A stretch of DNA of 64,000 nucleotides, taken from Shiraia sp. slf14 (taxonomy: Eukaryota; Ascomycota; Dothideomycetes; Pleosporales; Shiraiaceae). Positions 33,346 through 45,076 of this stretch are shown here, piece by piece. The stretch is taken from contig AXZN01000020.1 in NCBI GenBank assembly GCA_000498155.1, forward strand, positions 806,001-870,000, written 5' to 3'. Each line of letters begins with the position of its first letter. The stretch's first letter is position 1. Under the pieces are notes generated by a model. That model did no database searches, had not been told where the DNA came from, and worked only from the letters and a program-made list of their open reading frames with translations. The position numbers and the translations under genes are program-made.

Positions 33346-33864
33346 GTGCGAAGCAAACGAACACATTGGCGAAGTGCGACTTAAAGTGCGCTCCCAATCA
33401 AATTATAAGTTTTCATAGCGAACAATTGTAGGGCTGTGTATAGCGCAGTGCTTACACATTGGGAGTGCGGTGAGATGCGGTAATTATGCCGCAACTCGTG
33501 CCTGAGATCGATCATTACACCAAAGTAGAGGTGCGAAAATGTGCGAAACGGTGCGAAAGGGTCACAAAAAGTGCGAAGCCAATAGGATAATTAGCAACTC
33601 CCAAGGTTGCTATAAGCCGGTAAGCATACCAAGAAGCCAATACTGCCACGGGACAATCGTGGCGCAAATGATGCATATACATACACAGTATTATTGGAGA
33701 GCGGCAAGTGCGAATAGGTGCGAAGCCAATGGGCATGCACTTACAACATGCGAAGAAGCTTAAGAGCCAATCGATGGAAGGTGGCAAGGTTTCGTCTCAG
33801 TCAACCTGCACAGCCCTTAAGGTGCGCTGGCTTGTTATTTCGCACTTTTCGCACTTTTTCGCAC
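33346..33864. promoter_or_regulatory. divergent promoter with ten GTGCGAA/TTCGCAC motifs and four GCCAAT boxes
   Basis: GTGCGAA starts at 33346, 33531, 33541, 33551, 33571, 33708 and 33718; its complement TTCGCAC starts at 33839, 33848 and 33858. A GTGCGA lies at 33374. Spacing is 10 bp or a multiple within groups, that is one DNA turn. GCCAAT boxes (Hap/CBF-type) start at 33578, 33636, 33725 and 33766; two follow GTGCGAA directly. The array lies between two divergent genes starting at 33169 and 34016. It looks like a cooperative binding array for an unknown factor. Confidence 0.7.
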
Positions 33865-34015
33865 TTTCGCATCTACACGTGCTGGACTCAAATACGCCAG
33901 GACATCGAAAGTGTACGGGGATTTCATTCCCAACCTTCTCCATTTTGCATCTTCAGTAAATCCTCACCTCGCTTTTCATTAGCTCAGATACGGACATCGA
34001 CCTTTTACTTCAACC

Positions 34016-35439
34016 ATGGCTAACGAGCTCCAATTCTGGCCGTCTGCTAATCATTCATCGACGGCATACTCTGCAGGCGTACCGAGAAAACCCTCGCGCA
34101 AGTTAGACCTTGTTAAATGTAGCCGATGCCGCATCGACAAAAAAAAGGTAGTGGCACTCCCGGTACCGCTGCTACGACAAATCTAACTCTCAAAGTGTAC
34201 CCCAGTAAATCGGAAATGGCCAGAGAAATGTACTAGATGCAAAGATAGGGAATTAGCATGTTCCAAGGGCGAAAGGAAACCACGAGGAAACAGATATACT
34301 GGATCATCTTCCCTGCCAAAAACTATTCCGAGTCTGGTTGGGACCTCATCTGAGACTGCCCCAGATTCAGAAAGGTTACGACAACTGTTAGTTGATCCAA
34401 TCAAAATAAGATGCACCGAATATGGAACTAATACAGATCAAGTAACATCCTTCTCGCTCGGCAATACTTTCTATCTAGGGCTCTAAAACGACTCAGGTCC
34501 ACAGAGGAAATGATGCTCCAACCGTTTCGCAAACACAAAGTATTTTCTAGACCAGAATATTTAGACAAACATCATCTTTGTACCAAATACGAGGAGTTGT
34601 CAAACGCCATCGCCTGCCTTTGCCCAACACGCGCGGAGCTATCCGCCAGCTCTACTCTCAAAGCTATTGATATCTATGTTTACGCTCAAATGGAGCTAGG
34701 TTGCCCATATTGCACTGAAAAGCGAGGCCAGTGGCCGAGCTTACTTAGGGGCGATCTTGAAAACGATGATACTATATTAAGCGAGATGTTGGGCAATGAA
34801 TCATGTCTCTTGCGGTACCGTCGGAGCAACTGCCCTAAGGATCATCGCGACGTAGCACTTAAAGACTTTCAGGCCCAGACTTTACTACACAGAGATCTCA
34901 TGGACGAACTCGAGTATGATGGGTTGAATACTTTTGATCCTTACAGCGATTTGGCTTTCACTGAACTCTTACCCATTGATGTTACATCATACGTGTTCGG
35001 AAAGTCTAAATATGCTTTCATCGTTCCTGATGGGTATGAAGCTTTCCAATTTCTTGACATACTGCAAAGTCACCCCTTTAGGGATGAGGTACTTCATATG
35101 ATGCGTCGGTTCTATAAGGAGCAGCCGTATCAAATGGATTTTTGTGACCAGAACGGGCAAACGTCACTCCATATCGTTTGCCGAATGGACTGGATTGAAG
35201 GCGCACGCTACCTTCTTTCGAATGGAGCTCATCAAGATCTTGAAACTGATTACGGAAGCTTGCCTTTGCATTATGCTGCAACTAATGGCTCTTCAGCTAT
35301 GTGCAAGTTGCTGCTGGATTACGAGGGAAGTAAGTATGTGGACCTCGAAGACGATGTAGGGCAATCCCCGTGCGATTATGCAATTCTTAGCGGCAACAGC
35401 GAGGTTATTGACTTACTTTCTTCGCTCTCTCGCGAGTAA
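34016..35439 (+). CDS. Zn(II)2Cys6 zinc-cluster protein with ankyrin repeats
   Basis: Model: exons 34016-34147, 34196-34441 and 34507-35439, 436 aa. Residues about 35-64 form C-x2-C-x6-C-x10-C-x2-C-x6-C (CSRCRIDKKKC...CTRCKDRELAC), a fungal zinc cluster with a long loop between the third and fourth cysteines. The first intron interrupts it just before the third cysteine. A basic stretch (ERKPRGNRY) follows. The C-terminal third has ankyrin repeats (GQTSLHIVCRMDWIEGARYLLSNGA and LPLHYAATNGSSAMCKLLLDY type, written here in part). The second intron is the least sure: GTAACA at 34442 is clear, but only the AG at 34506 keeps phase, while nearer AGs at 34496 and 34504 would break it. If that is wrong, zinc cluster and ankyrin part may be separate genes. 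A nuclear regulator is inferred. Confidence 0.68.
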
Positions 35440-36002
35440 TGTAAGGTTGACGTAGTAATGGTTGGCTCTGGTTTGTTGGACAGAATCTTTTATCCACCTG
35501 GCTTTTCCAAAATCGTTGGACTTTTATTTTTGTAGTTCAGTTGACGTCACGTGGTTTGTTGGTACAATACATTCCTATGAGTTTCGAAATACTGTGACAA
35601 ACCGTTGAATTTGCAGTGAAGGGTCTATTTCGGTTTTCAAATGGGTGGTATCAATCGAGGCCGTCCGTACAGACTGGCAAAGAGAATTCGACACGCTATT
35701 TGGTGCAAAATGACGAATCAGGAATTTGCGGTGGATATAATCAACAACTTAGAGGTGAAATTAGCTTCTCAAACGAGAGGCTGGACGAAGTAAAGATATT
35801 CTTAAAGTTCATTATGAGACTGTCCTTTCAAATCGACGTACACTGTCAGTGAAAGTTCTCCCATCCAAACATACGTGTCAAATTGTATTACCAAATGCCT
35901 CGAGCCATAATCTATATCACAAACCAAAAAGTGCATTTGAACGTGATAGAGGTCAGTGCAAGGTTTCTTAGATCTGAACCGATGCCGAATACTCTGAGTG
36001 AG
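35440..36002. other. intergenic, no gene supported
   Basis: Downstream of the Zn2Cys6-ankyrin gene. A 78-codon frame at 35616-35852 shows no family features. No gene called. Confidence 0.45.
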
Positions 36003-36170
36003 CTAATACAAATTTAAGTAGTTCTCTCGCCGCCGCATGTAGCGAAGCTGTATCGAGGTTAAAGCGATACTAATCATTGCAACGACCGACTTAGTGATTC
36101 CGAGTATGATTCCGAGTGGACAGAAATAGACATACAAAAAGCCACTTGGATGTGGCGATACTAGATTATC
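36003..36170 (-). pseudogene. relic of a second small membrane protein gene
   Basis: A minus-strand frame ends at a TAG (36005-36003). It encodes a hydrophobic helix followed by SIQLRYMRRRE and a short tail, matching the helix plus ILQLRHMQKQ arrangement of the gene at 32954-33169. Going upstream, the frame meets a TAA with no ATG before it, so the 5' part is missing or hidden behind an intron I cannot place. Upstream of it, GTGCGA (36217, 36322) and GCCAAT (36252, 36441) recur as in the intact promoter. Confidence 0.45.
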
Positions 36171-36688
36171 TTGTACTCTATTTTACGCGTGAAGAATAAC
36201 GACTAAACGCAATGAGGTGCGATGCAAATGCTCCAGGCTTTCAGGATTGGAGCCAATGAACTGCGGCAACGTACATCGGCTGAACCCCTTGTTAGGAAAC
36301 GTAGTTCGACTGGGCTCGAAAGTGCGACAAATTAGTTTTCGTGATTTTTCTGGGTAATAGAAGGAAGCTTGAAATAAACAAGGGCTTCTGACAAATGTCC
36401 GAGTAGGTTCTATCTGGGTCACATCAAGCTGATCGTTTGAGCCAATAGCATTAAGTAGAAAACTTGAAATGGACGTTTTTTGGAGCGGATGTGTTTATTA
36501 GGTAAACCGGTTTCCTATGGGCTTTTGTCGAGCTACAAGTGGGCAATATCGCTCGGCTGTTTGGACCGGACTGGTGCATACCAATGGCTAGATGCTATGG
36601 ATTCTAATTGCGATCGCGAAGGCATCTAGGTCTTCTTCAAAAATATAAAGTGAAGTGGTTTTGAAATTAACTACCGGAGTTTTCTCAG

Positions 36689-36835
36689 CGAAACTTGCAT
36701 CATGTTACATGCCAGAAAAGATGGCAAGAATGTTTTGAGCTCTTGTTAGAAAGAGGGGCCAATCTGAACTCCGAAAAAACATATCAGCGCCTACTTCCGC
36801 TATACCTCGGCCGTTGGCCGAGAAGTGTTTGAGGG
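36689..36835 (+). pseudogene. ankyrin-repeat gene fragment
   Basis: Plus-strand frame beginning after a TTTCTCAG acceptor-like site and ending at a TGA near 36835. It encodes one good ankyrin repeat (LHHVTCQKRWQECFELLLERG, here trimmed, then ANLN). No start codon and no continuing repeats were found. It lies on the opposite strand from, and about 520 bp away from, the membrane-protein relic at 36003-36170, which mirrors the arrangement of the intact pair at 33-35.4 kb. Confidence 0.45.
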
Positions 36836-39800
36836 ACACTCATCACACACAAAGAAGGCTTCTATGTTGGCCGCAGAGATCAAAATGGCAAGAAAAAATA
36901 TGCCATGCTTTTATCAAAGTACACTTCGCTGCACGAGCTTCCTGTCCAAGTATAGTTGAGATTATGGCAGGAATGGAAGGCTGTGATCATGACCAGCGAT
37001 ATTCTGGCAGTCTGGAAAGCTGAGCAATGAAATCACGAGTCTTGCATATTGCGAGCAACACTTCCGTTCAATCGGCTGGTGAATGTTGCCGTGTTACAGA
37101 CGAATTGCCACCGACGAACTCGCTGCGCAGTAGACCTTACCTTGCAGCGATGACATTAATTTAGATTACCACAGAAGATGGAGGCACTCTGGGCTTTTAT
37201 ACGCGTAGATTTCGCAGTAAAGGGTGACGCTTTTGCAGTGACAAAGTCGATGATTTATTGGTGGACTTCAAGATTTCGCAGGAGACACCTGACGTATAGA
37301 AACCTGAACATTAAAACGAAACCGCTTGGAGGGCTCGAAACAGCGCTTACAGTATGTATAAAAGCTGGTATACAATTACCACTACAATATCAATTGCGCA
37401 AAGCCGAAAAAGTGACCCCAACCTTCAACCCAACCCACAAAGGTAACACTCCACCACCTTCTTACCTTTTCTCTCCTCTCAACCCATCACCCGCGCCACA
37501 CAACACCACCACCCTCCATCACCAGACTTCACAAACACCAGCCCAACCTCTCCACCCCTCTCTCCTGCCCAACCCACCCCCACCCCCCAACAAGTTTCAC
37601 CCCGTCACACCGCATCCCCCTCACTGCCCAGCCCCCCAACCTAGCCGAGCCCTGCACCTACGCGAGACCGCGAGACGACCCGCCTCTGACGGACCAGAAT
37701 CCAGGCTGTCGGTACCGACGCAGTGTATGCACTCTGCAATGTTTATGCGGTCGATGTAGATATGCTGTGTAGTGTGGGAGGGGGCGGGGAAAGGGGGCGA
37801 GACAGGGCAGGGTAGGGTAGATGGCGTTAGAGGATGTGGTGTAACGAGCGAGGCATCTAGATTCTTCGTGCATGTATTATGTGCAGTATGCTTTGAGGCT
37901 AGGGTAGTGTAGGGTAGGGTGTAGGGTTGGGTGTAGGGTGTAGAAGAGGTGGGGATGAAACGACTACTCACCTACATACCTAGGTTCCTACTAGAAAATC
38001 TGCGGGCTTAGATGGAAGATAGTCAAACATACTCTGCATATCTAGCATTTCTGCAGGCGGGGTGTAATCGATACGGGCAATCGTGGGCATGTGGCCGAAT
38101 CCTACGCATTCACTGGCCATGTTTCATTCTCCCCTCTTGCCCGAGTTTCGAGTGTGGGTGATCAATGTACCTAGAAAACACCATCTTCGTGGATTACGAC
38201 TACCTACTTCTACCTCCAGAGATAGATAAGCAGAGTGTGTGGAGATACGGAGTGCTCGAGCACGCACGCGGGTTGCGAAACACACCGCATGTCAAGTCTT
38301 GTCAGAGTGACGACCGAGGAGTGTGGGAAGGTGTGAAGACTCACCTCAAGACGAAAATGTAGTTGGCTTATGGTGGTGGTGAGACTTGGAAATCGACTAA
38401 GTCACATGGCTATAGTACGTACCACTACTATGTTATGCGTCGACTAGACTACCGAATCGGAACATACGATTTTATGGTTTCAAGTATACCAAAACTTACT
38501 ATCTTTATCGATTATCGATTATCGCTACCTACACCCTCTTTCCACTCCACACCCACTTCCCCATCCTCAGCCCGATCCACCCATCCACACTGACACCCAA
38601 ACGCAGGGCCAATCTTCCCATCTTCCCCGCCCCTCAAAACCCATCGCAATCGTCATCATACATCCCACTCCCGATCTCACATACCTACCCGCAACCTGCA
38701 ATGCACACCCCTGCCCCACCCATCCCATCCAGCACGCAAAGCATTTCCACCTACCACTTTCCATTCCCAGTTCCCCCCGTCCATTCTAGTTTTCGCTTCC
38801 CTACTTCCGCCATCTGCCCGTCATCGCATAGTCATATCCTACTTCCGCCATCCGCCATCTCCGCCTTTCAAAACCTGCCCGTCATACTAGACAATCTGCC
38901 CGTCATATCATACTCCGTACATGAAACACCGCCTCAACGCCACAGTCGCACAGGAAAGCCGGTTTGCCTTCCGCACACATGCTGGATGTTTTGTGTGAGG
39001 TATGTGGGGATGAGAAAAATTCGAGGTAGAGAGGTGAAGAAGTGACAGGGCACATGATCTATCTCACCTTAATCATCATAAAGGTGGTGAAGTGGGAGGA
39101 GGGTGATGTCAAGATACACACTCTAGCGTATCTATGGGAATATGGTGTATTGCGAGGTACTTAGATATACCTACATTGCAGATCATCGGCTTTGGATAAG
39201 CAGACGGGTCTGCTTGGGCTAGGCAGTGTACTCGGCCGATGGGTAGGCGTGGGCAGATCATGTGCTGTGTAGAAGGTCAGATGTTAACACTCCGTCACTA
39301 CCATAAAGTGATGGTGGTAGCACTCGTCGATAAGCGGGGCGGGTGTACTACAACCGTACATCTTGTGCGTACTGTCTTAGGTGTACGGCGGAATTATGCG
39401 AGTGACTTGACTTTGTGTTGACTTTGTGTATCCAACTGACTCGCCAGCAAGTAAGACATCTCACCTCTTTCACACACTCACACATGAAAGTCGACAAAAA
39501 GTGCAGCATAATAATCTTAAAACTTTGTATTTCCTTTTTGTTGTCTGATTTTCCTTTTACTCGTATTTCCAGTGGGGTTTTTTTCTCTTTGGCTTGTACA
39601 GTTCGCCGTTCAGTGTTACGGTACTGGAAATGCAAGGGCTACACTGTATTCCGTCCCACTTTGTCCCCTTCCCCTCCCCTCGAAGTTCCCCAACCCCCCT
39701 CGCCCTGCCCTACCCCATGTTCCAATCCAATCCAATTCCCCGGCCGTTTATTGCTAAACGACACACGACTGCGCTGCCCACCCAGCACCTCCCAGACAAG

Positions 39801-40357
39801 AAGGCGCGCGGGTGATATAGCCGTCAAAAGCATGACCAAGTGAGGACTGATCTTTCGAAAAGTCGCACACTTGGGCCATGAACAAAAAGGTAATAATAAA
39901 CTAAACAACAATGATTACACACAACTCTCTTCGCAAAAACCAATCTTCAGATAAGACAATGAGTCTCTCGCTTTGATGCTTTTTTCTACACTTCGGCATG
40001 TCATCGGCATGTCCCACCTCTTTATCGTAACGCCGCCGAAGAGTACGTTCCCAATGAAGGGAAGGAGTTGATAAAGAAACGTCCATGATGAAGCTGGACT
40101 CTCTAGATAAGTATTTCATGAAATTCGTAAGCAACATAAGAGATTCGTGACTGCAAGAACAAAGGAAAAGGAGTGAAAAAAGGTTCATGGATCAAATAAA
40201 AACATGTGAACCTAATGCAGTCATACAAGTCGTGTGCTTTCGTAGACACTTGCCAACAGGGCAGTGGAGGCGCACAAGTAAGGGTATAATTCGCACACAA
40301 ATATGGGCAAAGGAAAAGGAAAGGTCGTGGTGTGTTGGTGGTGAGACCGAGAAGGGT
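36836..40357. other. gene-poor, low-complexity stretch
   Basis: About 3.5 kb with no convincing gene. It contains a C-rich plus-strand run (about 37430-37640), G/T-rich sequence with telomere-like TAGGGT units (37813-37939), and C-rich runs at about 38520-38900 and 39650-39750. The longest frames are made of Pro, Ser and Thr and look like composition artefacts. Confidence 0.5.
37813..37939 (+). repeat. telomere-like TAGGGT units, degenerate
   Basis: TAGGGT occurs at 37813, 37900, 37910, 37915, 37922 and 37934, mixed with GTGTAGGG variants. The filamentous ascomycete telomere unit is TTAGGG. The units are not perfectly tandem, so this may be just G/T-rich low-complexity DNA. Confidence 0.35.
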
Positions 40358-41986
40358 TTAGTGCGAGCGCACACCGACCGAAGATCGCCCGAGACCTGGG
40401 AAGCGCAAGTCACTCAGAAACTTGAAAAACGCGCGCTTGCGAGATGGAGGCTTCTGGAACAGAGGTGAAGCACTATGCTGAACCATGGGGCCGACAATGT
40501 CTTCGTCGCCTAGCTTGGGGAACTTGCCGACGCTTTTGGGGTCATTCAACGTGGGCATCTTGCTTAGTGGTTCGGGCTCGGTCGGAGAGATCGGCTGCAG
40601 CTCCTGTCCAATAGCAGCAGCGTGGGACATGGCCAGATCCTGGTTAGTCCTCCATTCGGCTTCAATCTCAGCCCATTTCTGCTCGGTGAGCAGATAGTGC
40701 TTCGATGTGACACCATAGTGTTCGGCGGTCCGTACCAGGTGCTTTGAGAAGTTGTTGCGCGCTTGCTTCCAGTCTTCTGTGAACTGCTGCATCGTCGCCG
40801 AATTGCAGACTTCTGGCACGTAGGGCTCCGGAAGGATCGTAAAGTTGGCGTGACCCAGCGTGTTGGCCCACTTGTCGTTAGGGTCCGCCAACATCATCGG
40901 TGGTATATCCGAAGACGGTACCATGTGGCCGGCGCGCAAACCCGCCAGAGAAACCACCGAAGGCTTTGACGACAGTGGCGGCGTTGGAAATGCGCGCATC
41001 GTAGGCGGCGAGTCTGCTGGTGTTGCAACGATAGACTGAGTCGTGTCCGCAACGGTCGGCGATTGAAGCGGTGATGATGTGGGCATGCCTTCGTTGCGAC
41101 AATTGACGAGCAGAGGTGGCAGCAGAGGCGTGGTCGCGTAGCGCTCAGCGTCGATCTCCTCTGCATTGATCTCGATTGCGTTGGCCTTTTCAACGTCGAT
41201 CGACATGGGCATCGGCGTGGGCGTGTTGTCGTGGAGCTCCTCTTTGCTTGCAAGCGAAGGATTGGACATGGGAGAGAAGCTGTCGGTAAGGTCTACCGCA
41301 GAGGCATGGTGCGATGAGCTGGTGATGGATGACGAACGCGTTGATGGAACACAAGATGGCGTCGCGCTTCTTGATGCCCGGCCTAAAGTCGAGCTGCGTT
41401 CTCTTACTTTGCGCGATAATGATGGGAATCGTCGCTCAAGTTTGCCGGCAATGCTGTTTGCTGAGGTCTCAAGTGACCGCCGTCGCTTGGCCATGCGCAG
41501 CTCTGTGTCGTGAGTAGTAAAGTACTCGTGCTCAGGATCATATGCCTTGGACACGAAGCACTCTGGAGCGTGGCCAGAGTATTCGACGTCGCCTGTTTGT
41601 CGTGTTAATACGTGCATATATATATGAAATACAAAGAGTCGAGACTTACAAGAACAGCGGTATGGATCATCGTGACCATAATCATATTCACGCTCAACCG
41701 GTTCCTCGGTGAGCTTGGGAAGCTTGCCTGAGCTGTTGGGAGCTTCAATTGCCTCGTGTGAGGGCGGACTCGACGACAGTGATGAAGTCGAGCTGGGGAA
41801 GCGAAAGTGCCCACGCGAATGCATATTTGGCGTGGGCGGCGTGGAGCACTCGGATGCTGAGTAGAAGCCAGAATCAGCGCAGGAATAAATTGAAGCCGTG
41901 GCTTCAGGCGACATGTTGAGCGAAGACTGCGACGACTTGCGGGCGGCAATGAGCTTGGGCAAGATCAGAGGCCGAAGGTCGTGCAT
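40358..41986 (-). CDS. Ser/Pro-rich hypothetical protein, conserved-looking ends
   Basis: Model: exons 41986-41650 and 41592-40358 on the minus strand, 523 aa. The 57-nt GTAAGT...AAACAG intron is a multiple of three with no stop, so it could also read through; removing it joins YRCSC to DVEYSGHAPECF and restores what looks like a short Cys-containing block. The rest is mostly disordered and Ser/Thr/Pro-rich. About residues 380-450 form a more ordered helical region (MQQFTEDWKQARNNFSKHLV, EQKWAEIEAEWRTNQDLAM). The C-terminus is basic (PSRKRAFFKFLSDLRFPGLG) and may bind membrane or a partner. I do not recognise a family name. There is no signal peptide or membrane helix. Confidence 0.72.
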   Translation of the reverse strand: MHDLRPLILPKLIAARKSSQSSLNMSPEATASIYSCADSGFYSASECSTPPTPNMHSRGHFRFPSSTSSLSSSPPSHEAIEAPNSSGKLPKLTEEPVEREYDYGHDDPYRCSCKSRLFVFHIYMHVLTRQTGDVEYSGHAPECFVSKAYDPEHEYFTTHDTELRMAKRRRSLETSANSIAGKLERRFPSLSRKVRERSSTLGRASRSATPSCVPSTRSSSITSSSHHASAVDLTDSFSPMSNPSLASKEELHDNTPTPMPMSIDVEKANAIEINAEEIDAERYATTPLLPPLLVNCRNEGMPTSSPLQSPTVADTTQSIVATPADSPPTMRAFPTPPLSSKPSVVSLAGLRAGHMVPSSDIPPMMLADPNDKWANTLGHANFTILPEPYVPEVCNSATMQQFTEDWKQARNNFSKHLVRTAEHYGVTSKHYLLTEQKWAEIEAEWRTNQDLAMSHAAAIGQELQPISPTEPEPLSKMPTLNDPKSVGKFPKLGDEDIVGPMVQHSASPLFQKPPSRKRAFFKFLSDLRFPGLGRSSVGVRSH

Positions 41987-44900
41987 GATGGTGGTGTTGG
42001 TGTTGGTGGAGAGGATTGCCGGAGCGTGACGAGAAATTTGGTAAGGGCTACTGGGATACCATCACCAGCTTAAGAGCCAAACTACGCAGACAGCGTGGAA
42101 AGTGACTCGTGACAGAGCAAGGCTGGTTCAGGAAAAGTGGCGGTCGCGAGGTGTTTGAGGGGCTCGTTGGAGGGTGCCACGAAGCAGGACCACGTATGTA
42201 CCTTTTGACCAGTTTCTTCTGCGTGCAAGAGTCGTCTCTAAATGCAGTCAGCGGGTGGCCGGGCGGCGCGCCCAATGGGGAAGGGCACGTGAGCAGGGCG
42301 GCGCACGCGGATAGGATGCACTCACGAGAGCGAGGCAGCGACAGCGACAGCGACAGCGCAGCAACAAAGCGAGGCGAGGCGGTATCAAGGTGGCAGCGAG
42401 ACGACTGACGTGGGCGGACAGAAAGGGCGACGATGGGTCGTGGGATGCGCACAGATTTGAGCATTTGTGTGGACTACGAGCGACCGGGGTGACACGGCGG
42501 TCGACTGGCACTGAACTGGCACTGACTGGCACCGACTGGCAGAGGGCCGGCGCTGCGTTGGAGGCCGCCAAGCTACCCACCAGCAAAGCGTCACCACTCC
42601 TCCAGGCTATCCTCCTCCCGGCATAGCCCTCGCGGCACACTGGCGTCTCTCCCCGGTTTCAACGACTCACGACCGCCGGCCCACTCCAAGTCGTGCGCTC
42701 CTCCGTGCCTGTCTGGCCCTGCAGCTCCGCAAACTGAGATGCCACCGTGCCAGGGCTCCCCCCAGCATCCCCTCTGCTTCTGACCACAACAACCCACAAC
42801 TCCTCTGCCGTCTGTGATGCTGCACCACCTTCCTCTGCTCAAAGCACGTCAGACTCAACAACCGTGCCTGTGTCTGCCGACTTTTCCTCGCCTATTCACC
42901 CCTCCTTGGTCGAGGCAAGGTGTACAGAACGTCACTCTCCCCCTGGGCCCAAGACTGACCCAGCTCCTGTTCCCTCGTTCCACCACCCCAACCCAAAAGA
43001 AAAAAAGTTTCCAGAGTAAGCGATGCAGGAACAACCGCTGCTTCACACCACCATGGCCCAGTCCATCTGTTTATTGCCCATGGGTCGTTGCTGCGTCCAG
43101 TCGTGTTGAGCTCCCATTTGATTGCTCTGCTTCATCAACCTTTTCGTGCTACCACTCTGCCGGCTGCCATGGCCTGTCAACCATTATCGCGTGTGGGCGC
43201 GACCGTGGCGCTTGAATTGACAACTTGCCATGGGGCTGTGCAAGGTGCGAGTTCGGTTCGACAGCTGCTCGACTCTTCGCTGCTTCCGGCAGTCGTCTTG
43301 TCACCTTTTGCCGTGTCGCCTGCTATGACTTTGACGTGCCCTCTTTTGGATTGCTGGTGTTTGGTGTTCCCGCGCTGCTCCCGTCTTACCCCAACCATTG
43401 CAACCCCGGTACCAAAGTTTCAACCCGCCCACAAACGTAAACAAACAACAGCCCGCTGTCACAGCCCTGAAGCAGTTCAAACAGCCATTGTTTGTTTTCA
43501 TCGCCTTTTGCGTCAATTTCTCCTTGCCATTGACTCGCTCACACTCTAACCGTGATGTGAGACGAGCCATGACATGTGCCGAGCACCGCCTGTGGAGAGG
43601 AGGCTGGGAGAACCTTCAGCGCCCAACGGACAAACCATGGGCGTCCAGACAAATCGGGCAAACTTGTTGGAGTGCTAGCCGTTGAGCTGTACCTGATTGG
43701 CGTCCGGCCCCTGCCGTGCAGTGTCAGCACCCTAGTCCATGTCCTGTCGCTTGTGCCTTGCCTGTCCTCACGCTTTTGCTGCAAGCCTCACTGTGTTCGA
43801 CGCCAACACATCAGCACCTTGACATGTTCGCTGACACTGCGCTGATCTTGCACACAAGTTCCAGCCACAGTCGCTGTGCCATCTGGACGTGCTCCAAGGT
43901 CTCATGTCTTCACTGTTGTGGAGAGTCAAACTGGGGTGGATCTAACTCGTCGGTTAGGATGCCATCCTAGGCAGTCCCCCCCAGGCGATCGAATCCCAGC
44001 GCTCAAAATTTTTGGCCGCGCCTATCCTCTTCAATCGCACTAATCTGTAAAAGCATTTGGGTAACAGGTCGCCGGGAAAAGCCAGGGCTCAGATCATGAC
44101 GACAGTACGCGAATCATGCCGGTCCGGTGGCAGGGCGGCGCAAATTCGGTCAATTGCATTCGCTGACTCTGCTAGGCTATCTTCCTAAAATCGCCAGCAA
44201 CACGGCACGGCAAGCTGCCCATATGCAGAGCGGGCGGGAGAACACCGTTTGTCCAGAGCGCAACGCTCAGCTTGCATGAAATAGCCGGTCAGCATGTGCC
44301 TTGTCGGTATCGATGGCACTCAGATCAGGTACATCCTGCTTGTACTGTTCAGCCATGTGAAGGCCCCAAGTCAGACCCATTGACCAACCGGAACCCGCCT
44401 TGTGCCGTCAGATGCAAATCGGTCAAGTGTATTGATTTTTCTCAGCAAACATGGTTTGAAATAATCTGGCGGTCGAGACCGTCTACGTGGGCCTCTCTGA
44501 TTTAGCGGATGCTGATCTTCCATACGAAAATTCTGACAAGCCGCCGCGGCCTGCCTGAGTACGTATCGATAAGGCATCGCAGCGGCCAGTCCCAAGTCAT
44601 TGGTCCATGGTCGCACACAGAATACACAGCAAAGGTGGTCATTGGTCTAATACGCAAATGTTGTCCACAGGCGTGGTATATGTTGTATCGATTAGATAGT
44701 CCAACCAGTCACGAAGCTGTACCTTGAGACCTGCACACGCCGTGCAGGTAGACTTGGTAGGCTATAATCGCTTTTCGAGAAATCATGTATTCTGCACAGT
44801 ATATTGTTGGCACAAGTGATCGGTACCCATGTGTTCAGGAATGGTTGGGACTAGGGCTGCGAGCATGTGCTCGGCTGCGGCCCCTCAACCACATTGCGAT

Positions 44901-45076
44901 TTTGCGCCAATAAGACCCATTCTTGTGCAGGCCAAATACATCAAATGTAGACGCGTGGTCATCGCCGATTGTAAATTACAAGTAACCGATCACGTGCTGA
45001 GCATCCACTTAGAGCCAGTATTTGCTCCACAGTGCCTTTTGCTCAGCAGAGCCTTTGAACTAAACATGCATTTCGG
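41987..45076. other. long gene-poor stretch upstream of the 41986 gene
   Basis: About 3.1 kb. Many overlapping frames occur because the DNA is GC-richer, but none shows a family motif or splice-consistent extension. A short GACAGC repeat lies at 42335-42359. A tRNA-like B-box look-alike at about 43985 was rejected. Confidence 0.5.
42335..42359 (+). repeat. short (GACAGC)n microsatellite
   Basis: About four tandem copies of a six-base unit within noncoding DNA. Confidence 0.6.

Noticed and set aside
37178..37759. 193-codon plus-strand open frame
   Set aside because: The second half is a translated C-rich tract; the first part shows no family and no clear start.
42048..43970. Dense overlapping open frames on both strands
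   Set aside because: Caused by locally higher GC and few stop codons; low-complexity peptides and no family match.
43930..44010. tRNA-like stretch with a B-box look-alike (GATCGAATCCC)
   Set aside because: The T-loop lacks the TTC start and I could not form acceptor and anticodon stems of proper length.
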